Below are positions 33,881-42,019 of a stretch of DNA of 64,000 nucleotides, one piece after another; the stretch's first letter is position 1, and the number at the start of each line of letters is the position of its first letter. Source of the DNA: an uncultured Faecalibacterium sp. (GTDB lineage: Bacteria; Bacillota; Clostridia; Oscillospirales; Ruminococcaceae). The notes beneath the pieces are model-generated. The model was not told where the DNA came from. It searched no databases and was given only the letters and a program-made list of their open reading frames with translations. The stretch is taken from NCBI GenBank assembly GCA_904394215.1, contig CAJFNF010000003.1, positions 34,267-98,266 of the forward strand. The letters are read 5' to 3'. Both the position numbers and the translations under genes were made by a program.

Positions 33881-35335
33881 ATGGCTTTTGATTGGAATGA
33901 AACCTTTCGCAGTCTGAATACAGGCCTGCCGGACGATATCGCCCGGCTGAAGGCCGCCGGCTATTACACCGAGGCCATCGCCCGGATTGACGCCCGCCTG
34001 GCGGAGGACTGGACTTCCACCCAGAACGGCCCCAACCGGGAGGCCAACCCCACCCCCCAGGGGGTGCAGGCCCAGCGGATGGCCCTGCTGGCCCAGCGGG
34101 AGATGATGCGCCGGATGCCGGCAGAATATCCCTATACCGAGGCCCAGGCCGTGGCCCGGATGCAGTCCCTGGTGCGGGACTTCACCCCGGAGGAATTCCA
34201 CGCTCTGGATCAGGCCGGCCGGGTGGACTGGCGGTTTGTGGAAGGGGAGAAGCGTTACCAGGTCCGCTTTGCCGAGACCCTGCTGGACACCGACCCCGCC
34301 TATGGGGCCCGGCGCCTGGAACCTGAACCGGACGGCAGCGCGGCCCGTGCCCGCCGCCGCGCGGTCCATCAGAAGATGGTGGAGACCGGCAGCGCTTCGG
34401 CCCGGATCACGGTGGAAGCGGGGATCGGGATGACCGATGAGGCCTTTGACAGAGCCCTGGCCCAAGCAAAAGCAGAGGGCCGGAACACCGTCCATGTCCG
34501 GGCCTGGCTGCCCCTGGCAGCGGCCTGTGATTCCCAGAGCGATATTGTGGTGGAGCAGGTGTCCGAGCCGCCCGCCCATATTGCCCCCGCGGATGCACCC
34601 CAGCGGACGGTGTTCTGGGAGGCGGATCTGGCCGAGAATCGCCGCTTCACCCTGCGTTACAGCTATACCCAGACCGCCCGCTATTCCGACCCCCTGAGCT
34701 TTGTGCCTGATCCGGTGCAGCCCGACTTTGACACCGCTGAAGAGGCGCCCCATATTGTCTTTACCCCCTACCTGCGGGCGCTGGCGGCCCAGCTGACCGC
34801 CGGGGTGGACAGCCCGGCGGAGAAGGCAAAGCGGATTTATGACTACATTACCCTCAACGTCCACTATCACTACCAGCCCGCCTACTTTGTGCTGGAGGAT
34901 ATTCCCACCCGCTGCGCTGCTGACCGCCGGGGGGACTGCGGCATCATGGCCCTCACCTTTATCACCCTGTGCCGCATCGCCGGGATTCCGGCCCGGTGGC
35001 AGAGCGGCCTTTCGGTGGGGCCGGGCAAGTGCGGCTGCCACGACTGGGCCATGTTCTACATCGCCCCCAAGGGCTGGATGTATGCCGACTGCTCCTACGG
35101 CGGGTCGATGGCCCGGGCCGGGGAGGAGGAACTCCGCCGCCACTACTTCGGCAATCTGGACCCCGGCCGTATGGTGGCCAACCGGGCCTTTGAGGCGCCC
35201 TTTGACCCGCCCATGACCGGGTTCCGGGCCGACCCCTACGACAACCAGACCGGTGAGCTGGAGGCTGACGGTGTGGGGCTGTACCGGAATCAGGTGGAGA
35301 CCACCAAAGAGACCATCCTCTATCAGGAACTGTAA
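33881..35335 (+). CDS. Transglutaminase-like superfamily protein
   Basis: The ATG at 33881 follows AGAGGGAAA. The 484-residue product lacks a signal peptide. Its last third holds a transglutaminase-like papain fold with the triad Cys (about 352, RRGDCGIMAL), His (about 387, GCHDWAMFY) and Asp (about 402, YADCSYGGS). The first two-thirds, including a helical Arg/Ala-rich start and a beta-rich middle, match nothing I can name. Bacterial members are mostly proteases or amidases rather than cross-linkers. It sits between exported hydrolases and RmuC. Confidence 0.85.
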   Translation: MAFDWNETFRSLNTGLPDDIARLKAAGYYTEAIARIDARLAEDWTSTQNGPNREANPTPQGVQAQRMALLAQREMMRRMPAEYPYTEAQAVARMQSLVRDFTPEEFHALDQAGRVDWRFVEGEKRYQVRFAETLLDTDPAYGARRLEPEPDGSAARARRRAVHQKMVETGSASARITVEAGIGMTDEAFDRALAQAKAEGRNTVHVRAWLPLAAACDSQSDIVVEQVSEPPAHIAPADAPQRTVFWEADLAENRRFTLRYSYTQTARYSDPLSFVPDPVQPDFDTAEEAPHIVFTPYLRALAAQLTAGVDSPAEKAKRIYDYITLNVHYHYQPAYFVLEDIPTRCAADRRGDCGIMALTFITLCRIAGIPARWQSGLSVGPGKCGCHDWAMFYIAPKGWMYADCSYGGSMARAGEEELRRHYFGNLDPGRMVANRAFEAPFDPPMTGFRADPYDNQTGELEADGVGLYRNQVETTKETILYQEL

Positions 35336-35344
35336 GGAGATGCC

Positions 35345-36715
35345 ATGGAAACAATGTTTGCTGCCCTCTGCCTGCTGCTGTTGCTGGCCGGGGATCTTTT
35401 GCTGGTGATCCTGCTGCTGCGCAGCCGCCGCCCGGACCAGGAGGACCAGATGCAGGAGCTGGAAGGCTGGCTGGACCAGCGGCTGGCCGCCCAGGAAGAG
35501 GCTTTCAACAAAAAACTCCGGGACAGCCAGGCGGCGCTGGCCGATCAGAATTATGCGGCCATCCGGGGCGTCCAGAACGCGGTGGAAGGCATGGGCGCCC
35601 AGCTGACCAACGGCCAGGCTGCCCAGCAGAAGAACCTGGAAAACCGGTTCCAGACCATGGAGCGCACGGTGGAAAGCCGCCTGCGTACCCTGGAACTGTC
35701 CAACGAGCAGAAGCTGGGGGAGATGCGCCGGACCCTCACCGAAGGGATGGATGCTGTCCGGGCTGAGAACAACAAAAAGCTGGACGAAATCCGCCATACG
35801 GTGGACGAGCAGCTCCAGGAAAACCTGCAGAAGCGGGTGAGTGAGAGCTTCAAGACGGTGAGCGACCAGCTGGAACAGGTGTATAAGGGCCTGGGCGAAA
35901 TGCAGTCTCTGGCCGCCGATGTGGGAGGCCTGAAACAGGTGCTGTCGGGGGTCAAGACCCGGGGCATCCTGGGCGAGATTCAGCTGGGGGCGATTCTGGA
36001 AGAGATCCTGGCCCCTGAGCAGTACGGCACCAATGTGGCCACCATTCCCGGCTCCACCCAGCGGGTGGAGTTCGCCGTCAAGCTGCCGGGAGCTGACGGC
36101 CAGAATATCTGGCTGCCCATCGACTCCAAATTCCCCGGGGACACCTACGCCCACCTGCAGGACGCCCTGGCATCGGGAGATGCCCAGGCGGTGGAGGCTG
36201 CCCGCAAGGCTCTGGAGCAGGTGATCCGTGCCGAGGCCAAGGACATCCGCACCAAATATGTGGAGCCTCCCTACACCACCAACTTCGGCATCCTGTTCCT
36301 GCCCTTTGAGGGGCTGTACGCCGAGGTGGTGAACCAGGGCATGGTGGAAAGCCTGCAGCGGGATTATCAGGTGAATGTGGCGGGCCCCAGCACCATGGCG
36401 GCCCTGCTGAACAGCCTGCAGATGGGCTTCAAGACCCTGGCCATCCAGAAGCGGTCCAATGAGGTCTGGCAGGTGCTGGGCGCCGTCAAGACCGAATTTG
36501 AGAAATTCGACAAGGGCCTGGCCAAACTGCAGGAGCGTCTGCGCCAGTCTGACCGGGAGCTGGACGATTTGATCGGCACCCGGACCCGGGCCATCAACCG
36601 GAAACTCCGGTCGGTTCAGTCTCTGGACGACGTCAGCGCGGCGGCTCTTTTGGAGCTGGACGCTGCCCCGGGCCAGCCGCCCCGGGCAAGCATCACCGAT
36701 GGACACGAGGATTAA
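35345..36715 (+). CDS. rmuC: DNA recombination protein RmuC
   Basis: The 456-residue product begins with a transmembrane helix (MFAALCLLLLLAGDLLLVILLL), then a long coiled coil (about 35-190), then the RmuC nuclease-like domain with SGVKTRGILGEIQLGAILEEIL, PIDSKFPGDTYAHL and ILFLPFEGLYAEV. RmuC limits certain DNA rearrangements; its exact activity is not settled. The ATG at 35345 follows AAGGAGA, which overlaps the end of the previous gene region, so the two are co-transcribed. Confidence 0.94.
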   Translation: METMFAALCLLLLLAGDLLLVILLLRSRRPDQEDQMQELEGWLDQRLAAQEEAFNKKLRDSQAALADQNYAAIRGVQNAVEGMGAQLTNGQAAQQKNLENRFQTMERTVESRLRTLELSNEQKLGEMRRTLTEGMDAVRAENNKKLDEIRHTVDEQLQENLQKRVSESFKTVSDQLEQVYKGLGEMQSLAADVGGLKQVLSGVKTRGILGEIQLGAILEEILAPEQYGTNVATIPGSTQRVEFAVKLPGADGQNIWLPIDSKFPGDTYAHLQDALASGDAQAVEAARKALEQVIRAEAKDIRTKYVEPPYTTNFGILFLPFEGLYAEVVNQGMVESLQRDYQVNVAGPSTMAALLNSLQMGFKTLAIQKRSNEVWQVLGAVKTEFEKFDKGLAKLQERLRQSDRELDDLIGTRTRAINRKLRSVQSLDDVSAAALLELDAAPGQPPRASITDGHED

Positions 36716-36747
36716 ACCAAATTTTCACAGAATCTGTCGCGGAAGCA

Positions 36748-36776
36748 TTGCTTTTTCCCTATGAGTGTGGTATGAT
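36748..36776 (+). promoter_or_regulatory. Promoter for flavodiiron protein gene
   Basis: TTGCTT, 17-base spacer, TATGAT, with about 103 bases of leader before the ATG at 36886. Confidence 0.7.
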
Positions 36777-36885
36777 AAGTCGGCTCAGCTGGATGCTGGG
36801 CTTGTGGAAGGTTTCGGGGCCGCTGTTTGAGGACAGTCCCCTTTAAGCATTGTTGTGAAAGAACCAAAGGAAAGGACGACCTGCG

Positions 36886-38070
36886 ATGAATGTATACAAA
36901 ACAAAAATCACCGACTCTGTCCTGGGCATCAGCCTCAATGACACGACCCTGGATCTGTTTGAAAGCCAGTACCCTGTGCCCAATGGCGTAAGCTACAACA
37001 CCTACCTGATCCGGGATGAAAAGACCACCGTGCTGGACACCGTGGACGCCCGCGCCACCGACCTGTGGCTGGAGACCCTGGAGTCTGAGCTGGCCGGCAC
37101 CGCTCCCGACTATCTGGTGGTGTCCCACGTGGAGCCCGACCACTCGGCCAATGTGGCCCGCCTGGCTGCAAAGTACCCCGAGATGAAGGTGGTGGGCAAC
37201 GTCAAGACCTTTGCCTTCCTGGCCAACTTCTTCCCCGGTGCCATTTCCGCTGACCGCCAGGTGGTGGTCAAAGAGGGCGACGAGCTGAGCCTGGGCAGCC
37301 ACACCCTGCACTTTGTGATGGCACCCATGGTCCACTGGCCCGAGGTCATGCTCAGCTATGAGTCCAGCGAGAAGCTGCTGTTCTCGGCTGATGCCTTCGG
37401 CCGCTTCGGCGTTGTGGCCGACGGCGACGGCATCCACAACTGGGTAGATGAGTCCCGCCGCTACTACCTGAACATCGTGGGCAAGTATGGCGCCCAGGTG
37501 CAGGCTGTCCTGAAGAAGGCTGCCGCCCTGGAGATCGCTCAGATCTGCCCCCTGCACGGCCCTGTCCTGAACGGTGACCTGGCCCCCTACCTGAGCCTGT
37601 ATGACACCTGGTCCAAGTACCTGCCTGAGGCTCCCCAGGAGATCCTGGTGGCTTCGGCTTCCATCCACGGCCACACCCGCGAGGCCGCCCACACCATGGC
37701 TGAGAAGCTCCGCGCTGCCGGCGCTCAGGTCACTGAGCTGGACCTGACCCGCACCGACGTGTCCGAGGCTGTGGCCCAGGCATTCCGCTGCGGCAAGATG
37801 GTGCTGGCTGCTGCCACTTATGACGCCAGCCTGTTCCCCGCCATGGAGTCCTTCCTGACCCACCTGAAATCCAAGAACTTCCAGGGCCGCACCATCGGCC
37901 TGATGGAGAACGGCATGTGGGCCCCCATGGCTGCCAAGCTGATGACTGCCGCCCTGACCACCCTGAAGGGCGTCACCCTCTGCGAGCAGGTGGTGACCAT
38001 CCGCGGCGCTGCCCACGCAGCTGAGGAAGCCCAGATGGATACCCTGGTCAGCCAGCTGATGGCCCAGTAA
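36886..38070 (+). CDS. Flavodiiron protein (A-type flavoprotein, FprA-like)
   Basis: Reduces O2 to water (and in some members NO to N2O), protecting anaerobes. The 394-residue product has the metallo-beta-lactamase-like diiron domain with the ligand motif SHVEPDHSAN, further ligands in MVHWPEV and SADAFG and a His in CPLHGPVL, then a flavodoxin domain starting ILVASASIHGHTREAA. No extra rubredoxin or reductase domain is fused. The ATG at 36886 lies after AAAGGAAAGGA. GCT and other preferred-looking codons are unusually frequent compared with neighbours, as expected for a strongly expressed gene. Confidence 0.94.
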   Translation: MNVYKTKITDSVLGISLNDTTLDLFESQYPVPNGVSYNTYLIRDEKTTVLDTVDARATDLWLETLESELAGTAPDYLVVSHVEPDHSANVARLAAKYPEMKVVGNVKTFAFLANFFPGAISADRQVVVKEGDELSLGSHTLHFVMAPMVHWPEVMLSYESSEKLLFSADAFGRFGVVADGDGIHNWVDESRRYYLNIVGKYGAQVQAVLKKAAALEIAQICPLHGPVLNGDLAPYLSLYDTWSKYLPEAPQEILVASASIHGHTREAAHTMAEKLRAAGAQVTELDLTRTDVSEAVAQAFRCGKMVLAAATYDASLFPAMESFLTHLKSKNFQGRTIGLMENGMWAPMAAKLMTAALTTLKGVTLCEQVVTIRGAAHAAEEAQMDTLVSQLMAQ

Positions 38071-38089
38071 TTTTAGATCCTGAAACCGA

Positions 38090-38121
38090 AACTGCCCCGG
38101 CATCATGCCGGGGCAGTTTTT
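38090..38121. terminator. Terminator after flavodiiron gene
   Basis: Near-perfect palindrome aactgccccggcat/atgccggggcagtt followed by five Ts; also lies at the end of the convergent SdpI-like gene. Confidence 0.9.
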
Positions 38122-38136
38122 CTGTATCTGCATTTT

Positions 38137-38523
38137 TTAGACGCCGGGGCGCCGGTTTCCGTCCTTGTCAAAGGTCCGCTTCAGGGCGGCTTCGGTGGGG
38201 AAGATGCACCCCACCAGGGGCACCGCCTGCACCAGGCAGAAAAGGCCGCCCACTGTGCCCACCGTATCTTCAGGTCGGCCCAGCAGCAAAAGCATCACCA
38301 CAAGGGTGACCGGCAGCAGCACCAGCCCCCAGCGGAACCACAGCCGGCCGCAGTACTGGTGGGCAAAGGCCCAGGTGTCCTGGTTTTTCATGGACCGGGT
38401 GGTGCGGTAGCCAAAGAGGTAGTTGACGGTTTTGGGGGGACGTTTGATGAACATCAGGCCAAATCCGATCATAATGGCAGGGATCAGCAGATTGCTCAGC
38501 AGCATGTAGAACCAGAATCCCAT
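38137..38523 (-). CDS. SdpI-family membrane protein
   Basis: The ATG at 38523 has AAAGGAGC upstream. The 128-residue product has three to four transmembrane segments and the family signature FGYRTTRSMKNQDTWAFAH. SdpI in Bacillus gives immunity to the SDP toxin and binds its repressor; most homologues in other Firmicutes have no known partner toxin, and none is seen nearby. It lies downstream of the DUF1836 gene, separated by a terminator. Confidence 0.85.
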   Translation of the reverse strand: MGFWFYMLLSNLLIPAIMIGFGLMFIKRPPKTVNYLFGYRTTRSMKNQDTWAFAHQYCGRLWFRWGLVLLPVTLVVMLLLLGRPEDTVGTVGGLFCLVQAVPLVGCIFPTEAALKRTFDKDGNRRPGV

Positions 38524-38561
38524 AGCGGCTCCTTTCACCGGGCGTCTGCCCCGGAAATAAA

Positions 38562-38591
38562 AACAGGCAGCAGAAAAGACTGCTGCCTGTT
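38562..38591 (-). terminator. Terminator at end of DUF1836 gene
   Basis: aacaggcagcag/ctgctgcctgtt with a T-rich run on the minus strand; it overlaps the DUF1836 stop codon. Confidence 0.8.
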
Positions 38592-39139
38592 CAGTTCAAA
38601 TCGTCCAGGATGTCGGGCCAAAGGGCCTTTTCCTGGCGCAGGGCGTCAAAGCAGCAGTCCAGATACAACTTGTGGGCGGCCGGGATGATGGTGCGCCGGA
38701 GCAGGTACTGCTCGTCGTTCAGCTCGCTGTCGGCAGGCCGGTCAAAGCTGCGCAGCCCAAACACATAGCCCACTGCCGCTTCCAGTTCAGCGCAGAAGGT
38801 ATTGTAGGCCGTCTCGGCGGAACAGTACTCCTGCTGGATGGAGAAGAGCAGCTGGATGTTTTCCATCGAGAGCACATTCTTGACTGCTACGATATAGATC
38901 AGATATCCAATTTGATCCCGGGTGTATTTTTTGCGCACCGGGTGGGAGATCAGCCCTTTTTTGACATAGTTGCTGACCATCGAGCCAGTCAGTTCCACCC
39001 CGGGGAAGGCCCGGAAATGCGCATTCACATACTGAACCGTCTGGTCGAGATACAGCCCCACGCCGGGAAGTTCATCGTACCGGGGCAGGGCAAAACCCAC
39101 GGCCGAAGCCGCAATGCGGCGTTTCGTCTCTGTATTCAT
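38591..39139 (-). CDS. DUF1836 domain protein (MerR-like helix-turn-helix)
   Basis: The 182-residue product has the DUF1836 core: LPRYDELPGVGLYLDQTVQYVN, then ELTGSMVSNYVKKGLISHPVRKKYTRDQIGYLIYI, which resembles a MerR-type DNA-binding region, and a helical C-terminal part. It is probably a transcription factor; the target is unknown. The start at 39139 lies only 6 bases after the -10 box of its promoter, so the mRNA would be leaderless. The ORF-track ATG at 39154 overlaps that promoter and is unlikely. Confidence 0.88.
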   Translation of the reverse strand: MNTETKRRIAASAVGFALPRYDELPGVGLYLDQTVQYVNAHFRAFPGVELTGSMVSNYVKKGLISHPVRKKYTRDQIGYLIYIVAVKNVLSMENIQLLFSIQQEYCSAETAYNTFCAELEAAVGYVFGLRSFDRPADSELNDEQYLLRRTIIPAAHKLYLDCCFDALRQEKALWPDILDDLN

Positions 39140-39145
39140 AATGTT

Positions 39146-39173
39146 AGTATACATCGAAACGTGGAAAAGTCAA
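39146..39173 (-). promoter_or_regulatory. Promoter for DUF1836 gene, predicting a leaderless mRNA
   Basis: Minus strand TTGACT, 16-base spacer, TATACT; the ATG follows 6 bases after the -10 box. Confidence 0.75.
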
Positions 39174-39218
39174 CAGAAATTGAAAATAAAAACCTTTTGT
39201 TAAGATTCTGAGATATTG

Positions 39219-39247
39219 TTGACAAGTTATCAAAAAACTGCTATGAT
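39219..39247 (+). promoter_or_regulatory. Promoter for degV
   Basis: TTGACA, 17-base spacer, TATGAT, in an AT-rich divergent region; leader of about 85 bases to the ATG at 39339. Confidence 0.85.
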
Positions 39248-39338
39248 GGGAGCAAGTAAGCGCAACTTGTTCAATCACGGAACAGTGCGAAACGCTATGG
39301 TTGGCACTTGCCGGCTGCGGAATGGAGAGATGTATAGT

Positions 39339-40190
39339 ATGAAACGGAAAATTGTTGTGGATTCCTCATCGAATCTTTGCCAGCTGCCGGGGGTTGACTT
39401 TACCAGTGTGCCGCTGAAGATCATCACCGACGAACAGGAATATGTGGATACCCCTGACATCGACGCTTTTGCCATGGCTGCCGCCATGCGCAGCTACAAG
39501 GGCAAAAGCTCTACTTCCTGCCCCAACGTGGGGGATTTCCTGTCGGCCTATCAGGGGGCAGACGAGGTCTTTGTGGTGACCATCACCGGCGCGCTGTCGG
39601 GCTGCAACAATGCGGCCCGGATGGCGGCGGAGGAATACCAGGATATGAATCCCGGCACCAAGGTGTATGTGCTGGACAGCCTGTCCACCGGCCCCGAAAT
39701 GTCTCTGGTGGCAGAGCGTCTGGCGGCCCTGGTGCCCACCGAGGCCAGCTTTGAGGAAATCTGCGAGGCGGTCAACGCCTACAGCCAGCACACCCATCTG
39801 CTGTTCTCCCTGGAGTCCCTGAACAACCTGGCCCGGAACGGCCGGGTCAAGCTGACGGCGGCTGTGGTGGCCCGGGCCCTCGGCATCCGAGTGGTGGGCC
39901 AGGCCAGCCCCGAAGGGGAACTGGACCTGATCTGCAAGACCCGCGGGGAACACGGCGTTTTGGAGCGCCTGATCCTGGAAATGAAAGACAAGGGCTTTGC
40001 GGGGGGCAAGGCGGAAATTGCCCACTGCGACAATGACAAGGCAGCCCGGCGGCTGAAACTGATGATCGAGGCCATCTGGCCCACCTCCAAGGTGAAGATC
40101 GTGGGCTGCGGCGCTCTGTGCAGCTTTTATGCCGAGCAGGGGGGCCTGCTGGTAGGCTACGAAGACGCCGGCGCTCCTGCCCTTGGCTGA
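39339..40190 (+). CDS. DegV family fatty-acid-binding protein
   Basis: The ATG at 39339 has GGAGAG 9 bases upstream; the ORF-track start at 39216 overlaps the promoter. The 283-residue product opens with IVVDSSSNL and continues with VTITGALSGCNNAARMA, LDSLSTGPEMSLVAERL and SLNNLARNGRVKLTAAV, all typical of DegV. Family members bind a fatty acid and some act with fatty-acid kinase (FakB role), but no fakA is adjacent. A strong terminator ends the gene, so it is monocistronic. Confidence 0.93.
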   Translation: MKRKIVVDSSSNLCQLPGVDFTSVPLKIITDEQEYVDTPDIDAFAMAAAMRSYKGKSSTSCPNVGDFLSAYQGADEVFVVTITGALSGCNNAARMAAEEYQDMNPGTKVYVLDSLSTGPEMSLVAERLAALVPTEASFEEICEAVNAYSQHTHLLFSLESLNNLARNGRVKLTAAVVARALGIRVVGQASPEGELDLICKTRGEHGVLERLILEMKDKGFAGGKAEIAHCDNDKAARRLKLMIEAIWPTSKVKIVGCGALCSFYAEQGGLLVGYEDAGAPALG

Positions 40191-40211
40191 GAAAACAAAC
40201 GTCCTGTCTTG

Positions 40212-40252
40212 GGAGGCGGGACCGTCCTGCGGGACGGCCCCGCCTCCTTTTT
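40212..40252 (+). terminator. Terminator after degV
   Basis: ggaggcggg...cccgcctcc with an inner ccgtcc/ggacgg stem and five Ts. Confidence 0.9.
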
Positions 40253-40263
40253 GACTGCCCGGC

Positions 40264-40292
40264 TTGCAAAAATAAGGAGCGGGCGGTATACT
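40264..40292 (+). promoter_or_regulatory. Promoter for cardiolipin synthase gene
   Basis: TTGCAA, 17-base spacer, TATACT, 74 bases before the ATG. Confidence 0.65.
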
Positions 40293-40366
40293 GACGAAGA
40301 GAGCCCTGCGGCCAAAGCCCCGTCAGACGGCGGGCTGCAGGCCATCTGCCAGAAAGGAGAGAGGCT

Positions 40367-41893
40367 ATGTTTCGACTGCCGATCGTAAAATTTTTCAGCC
40401 GTTTTGTCAACCGGATCACCATTACCCTGGCTCTGATTCTGGTGCAGGTGGCCTGGATGGCATCCCTGTATCTCAGGCTGGTGGAGTATGCCGCCTGGCT
40501 GAATGTGGTGATGGTGGTCCTGAGCGTGCTGATCATCCTGTTTCTGGTGCGCAAGGACGAGAACCCGGCCTACACCATTGCCTGGATGGCTCTGATCGGC
40601 ATTACGCCGGTGTTCGGCGGGCTGATGTACTTGTTCTGGGGCAACAAACGCCCCTCCCGCCGGATGCGGCGCCGGATGGAGGCAGTGGACCGGCGGCACC
40701 GGGGGCTGGTGGCCCAGCATCCCGACCAGGTCATGGAGCTGGAACCCCGGCTGGGGGAGCTGTCCGCCTATATTGCCAAATACGGGCCATGGCCCGCCTG
40801 GAAAGACACCTCGGTCCAGTATTTTTCCAGCGGCGAAGCCATGTTTCCTCATCTGCTGGAGGATTTGAAAAAGGCAGAGCGGTTTATCTTCCTGGAAACC
40901 TTCATCATACGCCCCGGACGGATGTGGAACGCAGTGGAGGAGATCCTGAAGGAAAAGGCTGCCGCCGGGGTGGACGTCCGGGTAATCTACGACGATATGG
41001 GATGCCTGACCACCGTCCCTTCGGGTTTTGTGGTCCAGCTGGAGCGGGCCCATATCCGCTGTATCCCCTTTAACCCGGTGGTGCCCCTGGTGTCCCTGGT
41101 GATGAACCACCGGGACCACCGCAAGATTGTCTCCATCGACGGCAACATCGCCTACAACGGCGGCACCAACTTTGCCGACGAGTATATCAACGAAGAAGAG
41201 CGGTTCGGTTACTGGAAGGATGCCGCCATCCGGCTGGAAGGCAGTGCGGTGTGGAATTTCACCGTCATGTTCCTGAACTTCTGGAATGCCTTCCGCCCCA
41301 GGGAGGAGGACTACAGCACCTTCCGCCCCACCGTCAAAGGCCGTGGGGACGGGGTGGTCCAGCCTTACGCCGACAGCCCGCTGGACGAAGAGCGGCTGGC
41401 TGAGAACGTCTACCGGGATATCATTGACCAGTCCCGGCACTACGTCTATATCTTCACACCCTATCTGGCCATCGGGGAAGACCTGATGAACTCCCTCCGG
41501 CTGGCGGCCAAGCGGGGGGTGGATGTGCGGCTGGTTTTGCCGGCCATCCCGGACAAAAAGATTGTGTTCCGGCTCAGCCGGTCCTATTATCTGCCTCTGC
41601 TGCGGGCCGGGGTCAAAATCTATGAGTTCACCCCCGGTTTCATCCACTCCAAGTGCTACGTCAGCGATGACCGGGTGGCGGTGGTGGGCAGCATCAATAT
41701 GGATTACCGCAGCCTCTACCTGCATTTCGAATGCGGCACCCTGCTGATGAACAACAGCCAGGTGCTGTCGGTGCGGGCCGATGCGGAGAAGACCTTTGCC
41801 CGGAGCCGGCGGATTACCATGGACGACTGCCGGACCAGCCTGCCCGGTACCCTGCTGGATGATGTGCTGCGGCTTGTCAGCCCCATGATGTAA
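40367..41893 (+). CDS. cls: Cardiolipin synthase
   Basis: Membrane phospholipase-D type enzyme joining two phosphatidylglycerols into cardiolipin. The 508-residue product has two or three N-terminal transmembrane segments (about 15-90), then two HKD motifs in order: NHRDHRKIVSIDGNIAYNGG (residues about 246-265) and HSKCYVSDDRVAVVGSINMD (about 427-446). The ATG at 40367 follows AAAGGAGAGAGG. It is flanked by its own promoter and terminator. Confidence 0.95.
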   Translation: MFRLPIVKFFSRFVNRITITLALILVQVAWMASLYLRLVEYAAWLNVVMVVLSVLIILFLVRKDENPAYTIAWMALIGITPVFGGLMYLFWGNKRPSRRMRRRMEAVDRRHRGLVAQHPDQVMELEPRLGELSAYIAKYGPWPAWKDTSVQYFSSGEAMFPHLLEDLKKAERFIFLETFIIRPGRMWNAVEEILKEKAAAGVDVRVIYDDMGCLTTVPSGFVVQLERAHIRCIPFNPVVPLVSLVMNHRDHRKIVSIDGNIAYNGGTNFADEYINEEERFGYWKDAAIRLEGSAVWNFTVMFLNFWNAFRPREEDYSTFRPTVKGRGDGVVQPYADSPLDEERLAENVYRDIIDQSRHYVYIFTPYLAIGEDLMNSLRLAAKRGVDVRLVLPAIPDKKIVFRLSRSYYLPLLRAGVKIYEFTPGFIHSKCYVSDDRVAVVGSINMDYRSLYLHFECGTLLMNNSQVLSVRADAEKTFARSRRITMDDCRTSLPGTLLDDVLRLVSPMM

Positions 41894-41907
41894 CGGAATC
41901 GGATCGG

Positions 41908-41934
41908 CGCCCCTCCTGTGAGGGGCGTTTTTTT
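41908..41934 (+). terminator. Terminator after cls
   Basis: cgcccctc/gaggggcg hairpin followed by seven Ts. Confidence 0.92.
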
Positions 41935-42019
41935 GATGCATAAAGCCAGGCCCGGCGGGGCAGACTACCCCCAAAAGCCCCAGCAGGGGCGTTCAGCAAT
42001 AGCAAAGGGGAGCGAAAAA

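Noticed and set aside
33755-36706. 983-codon minus-strand ORF opposite the transglutaminase-like gene and rmuC
   Set aside because: Runs antisense through two genes with clear motifs; typical GC-driven open frame.
38137-39139. SdpI-like and DUF1836 genes as a toxin-immunity/regulator pair like sdpRI
   Set aside because: The DUF1836 protein is not SdpR (ArsR) type, a terminator separates the genes, and no SDP-like toxin gene is nearby.
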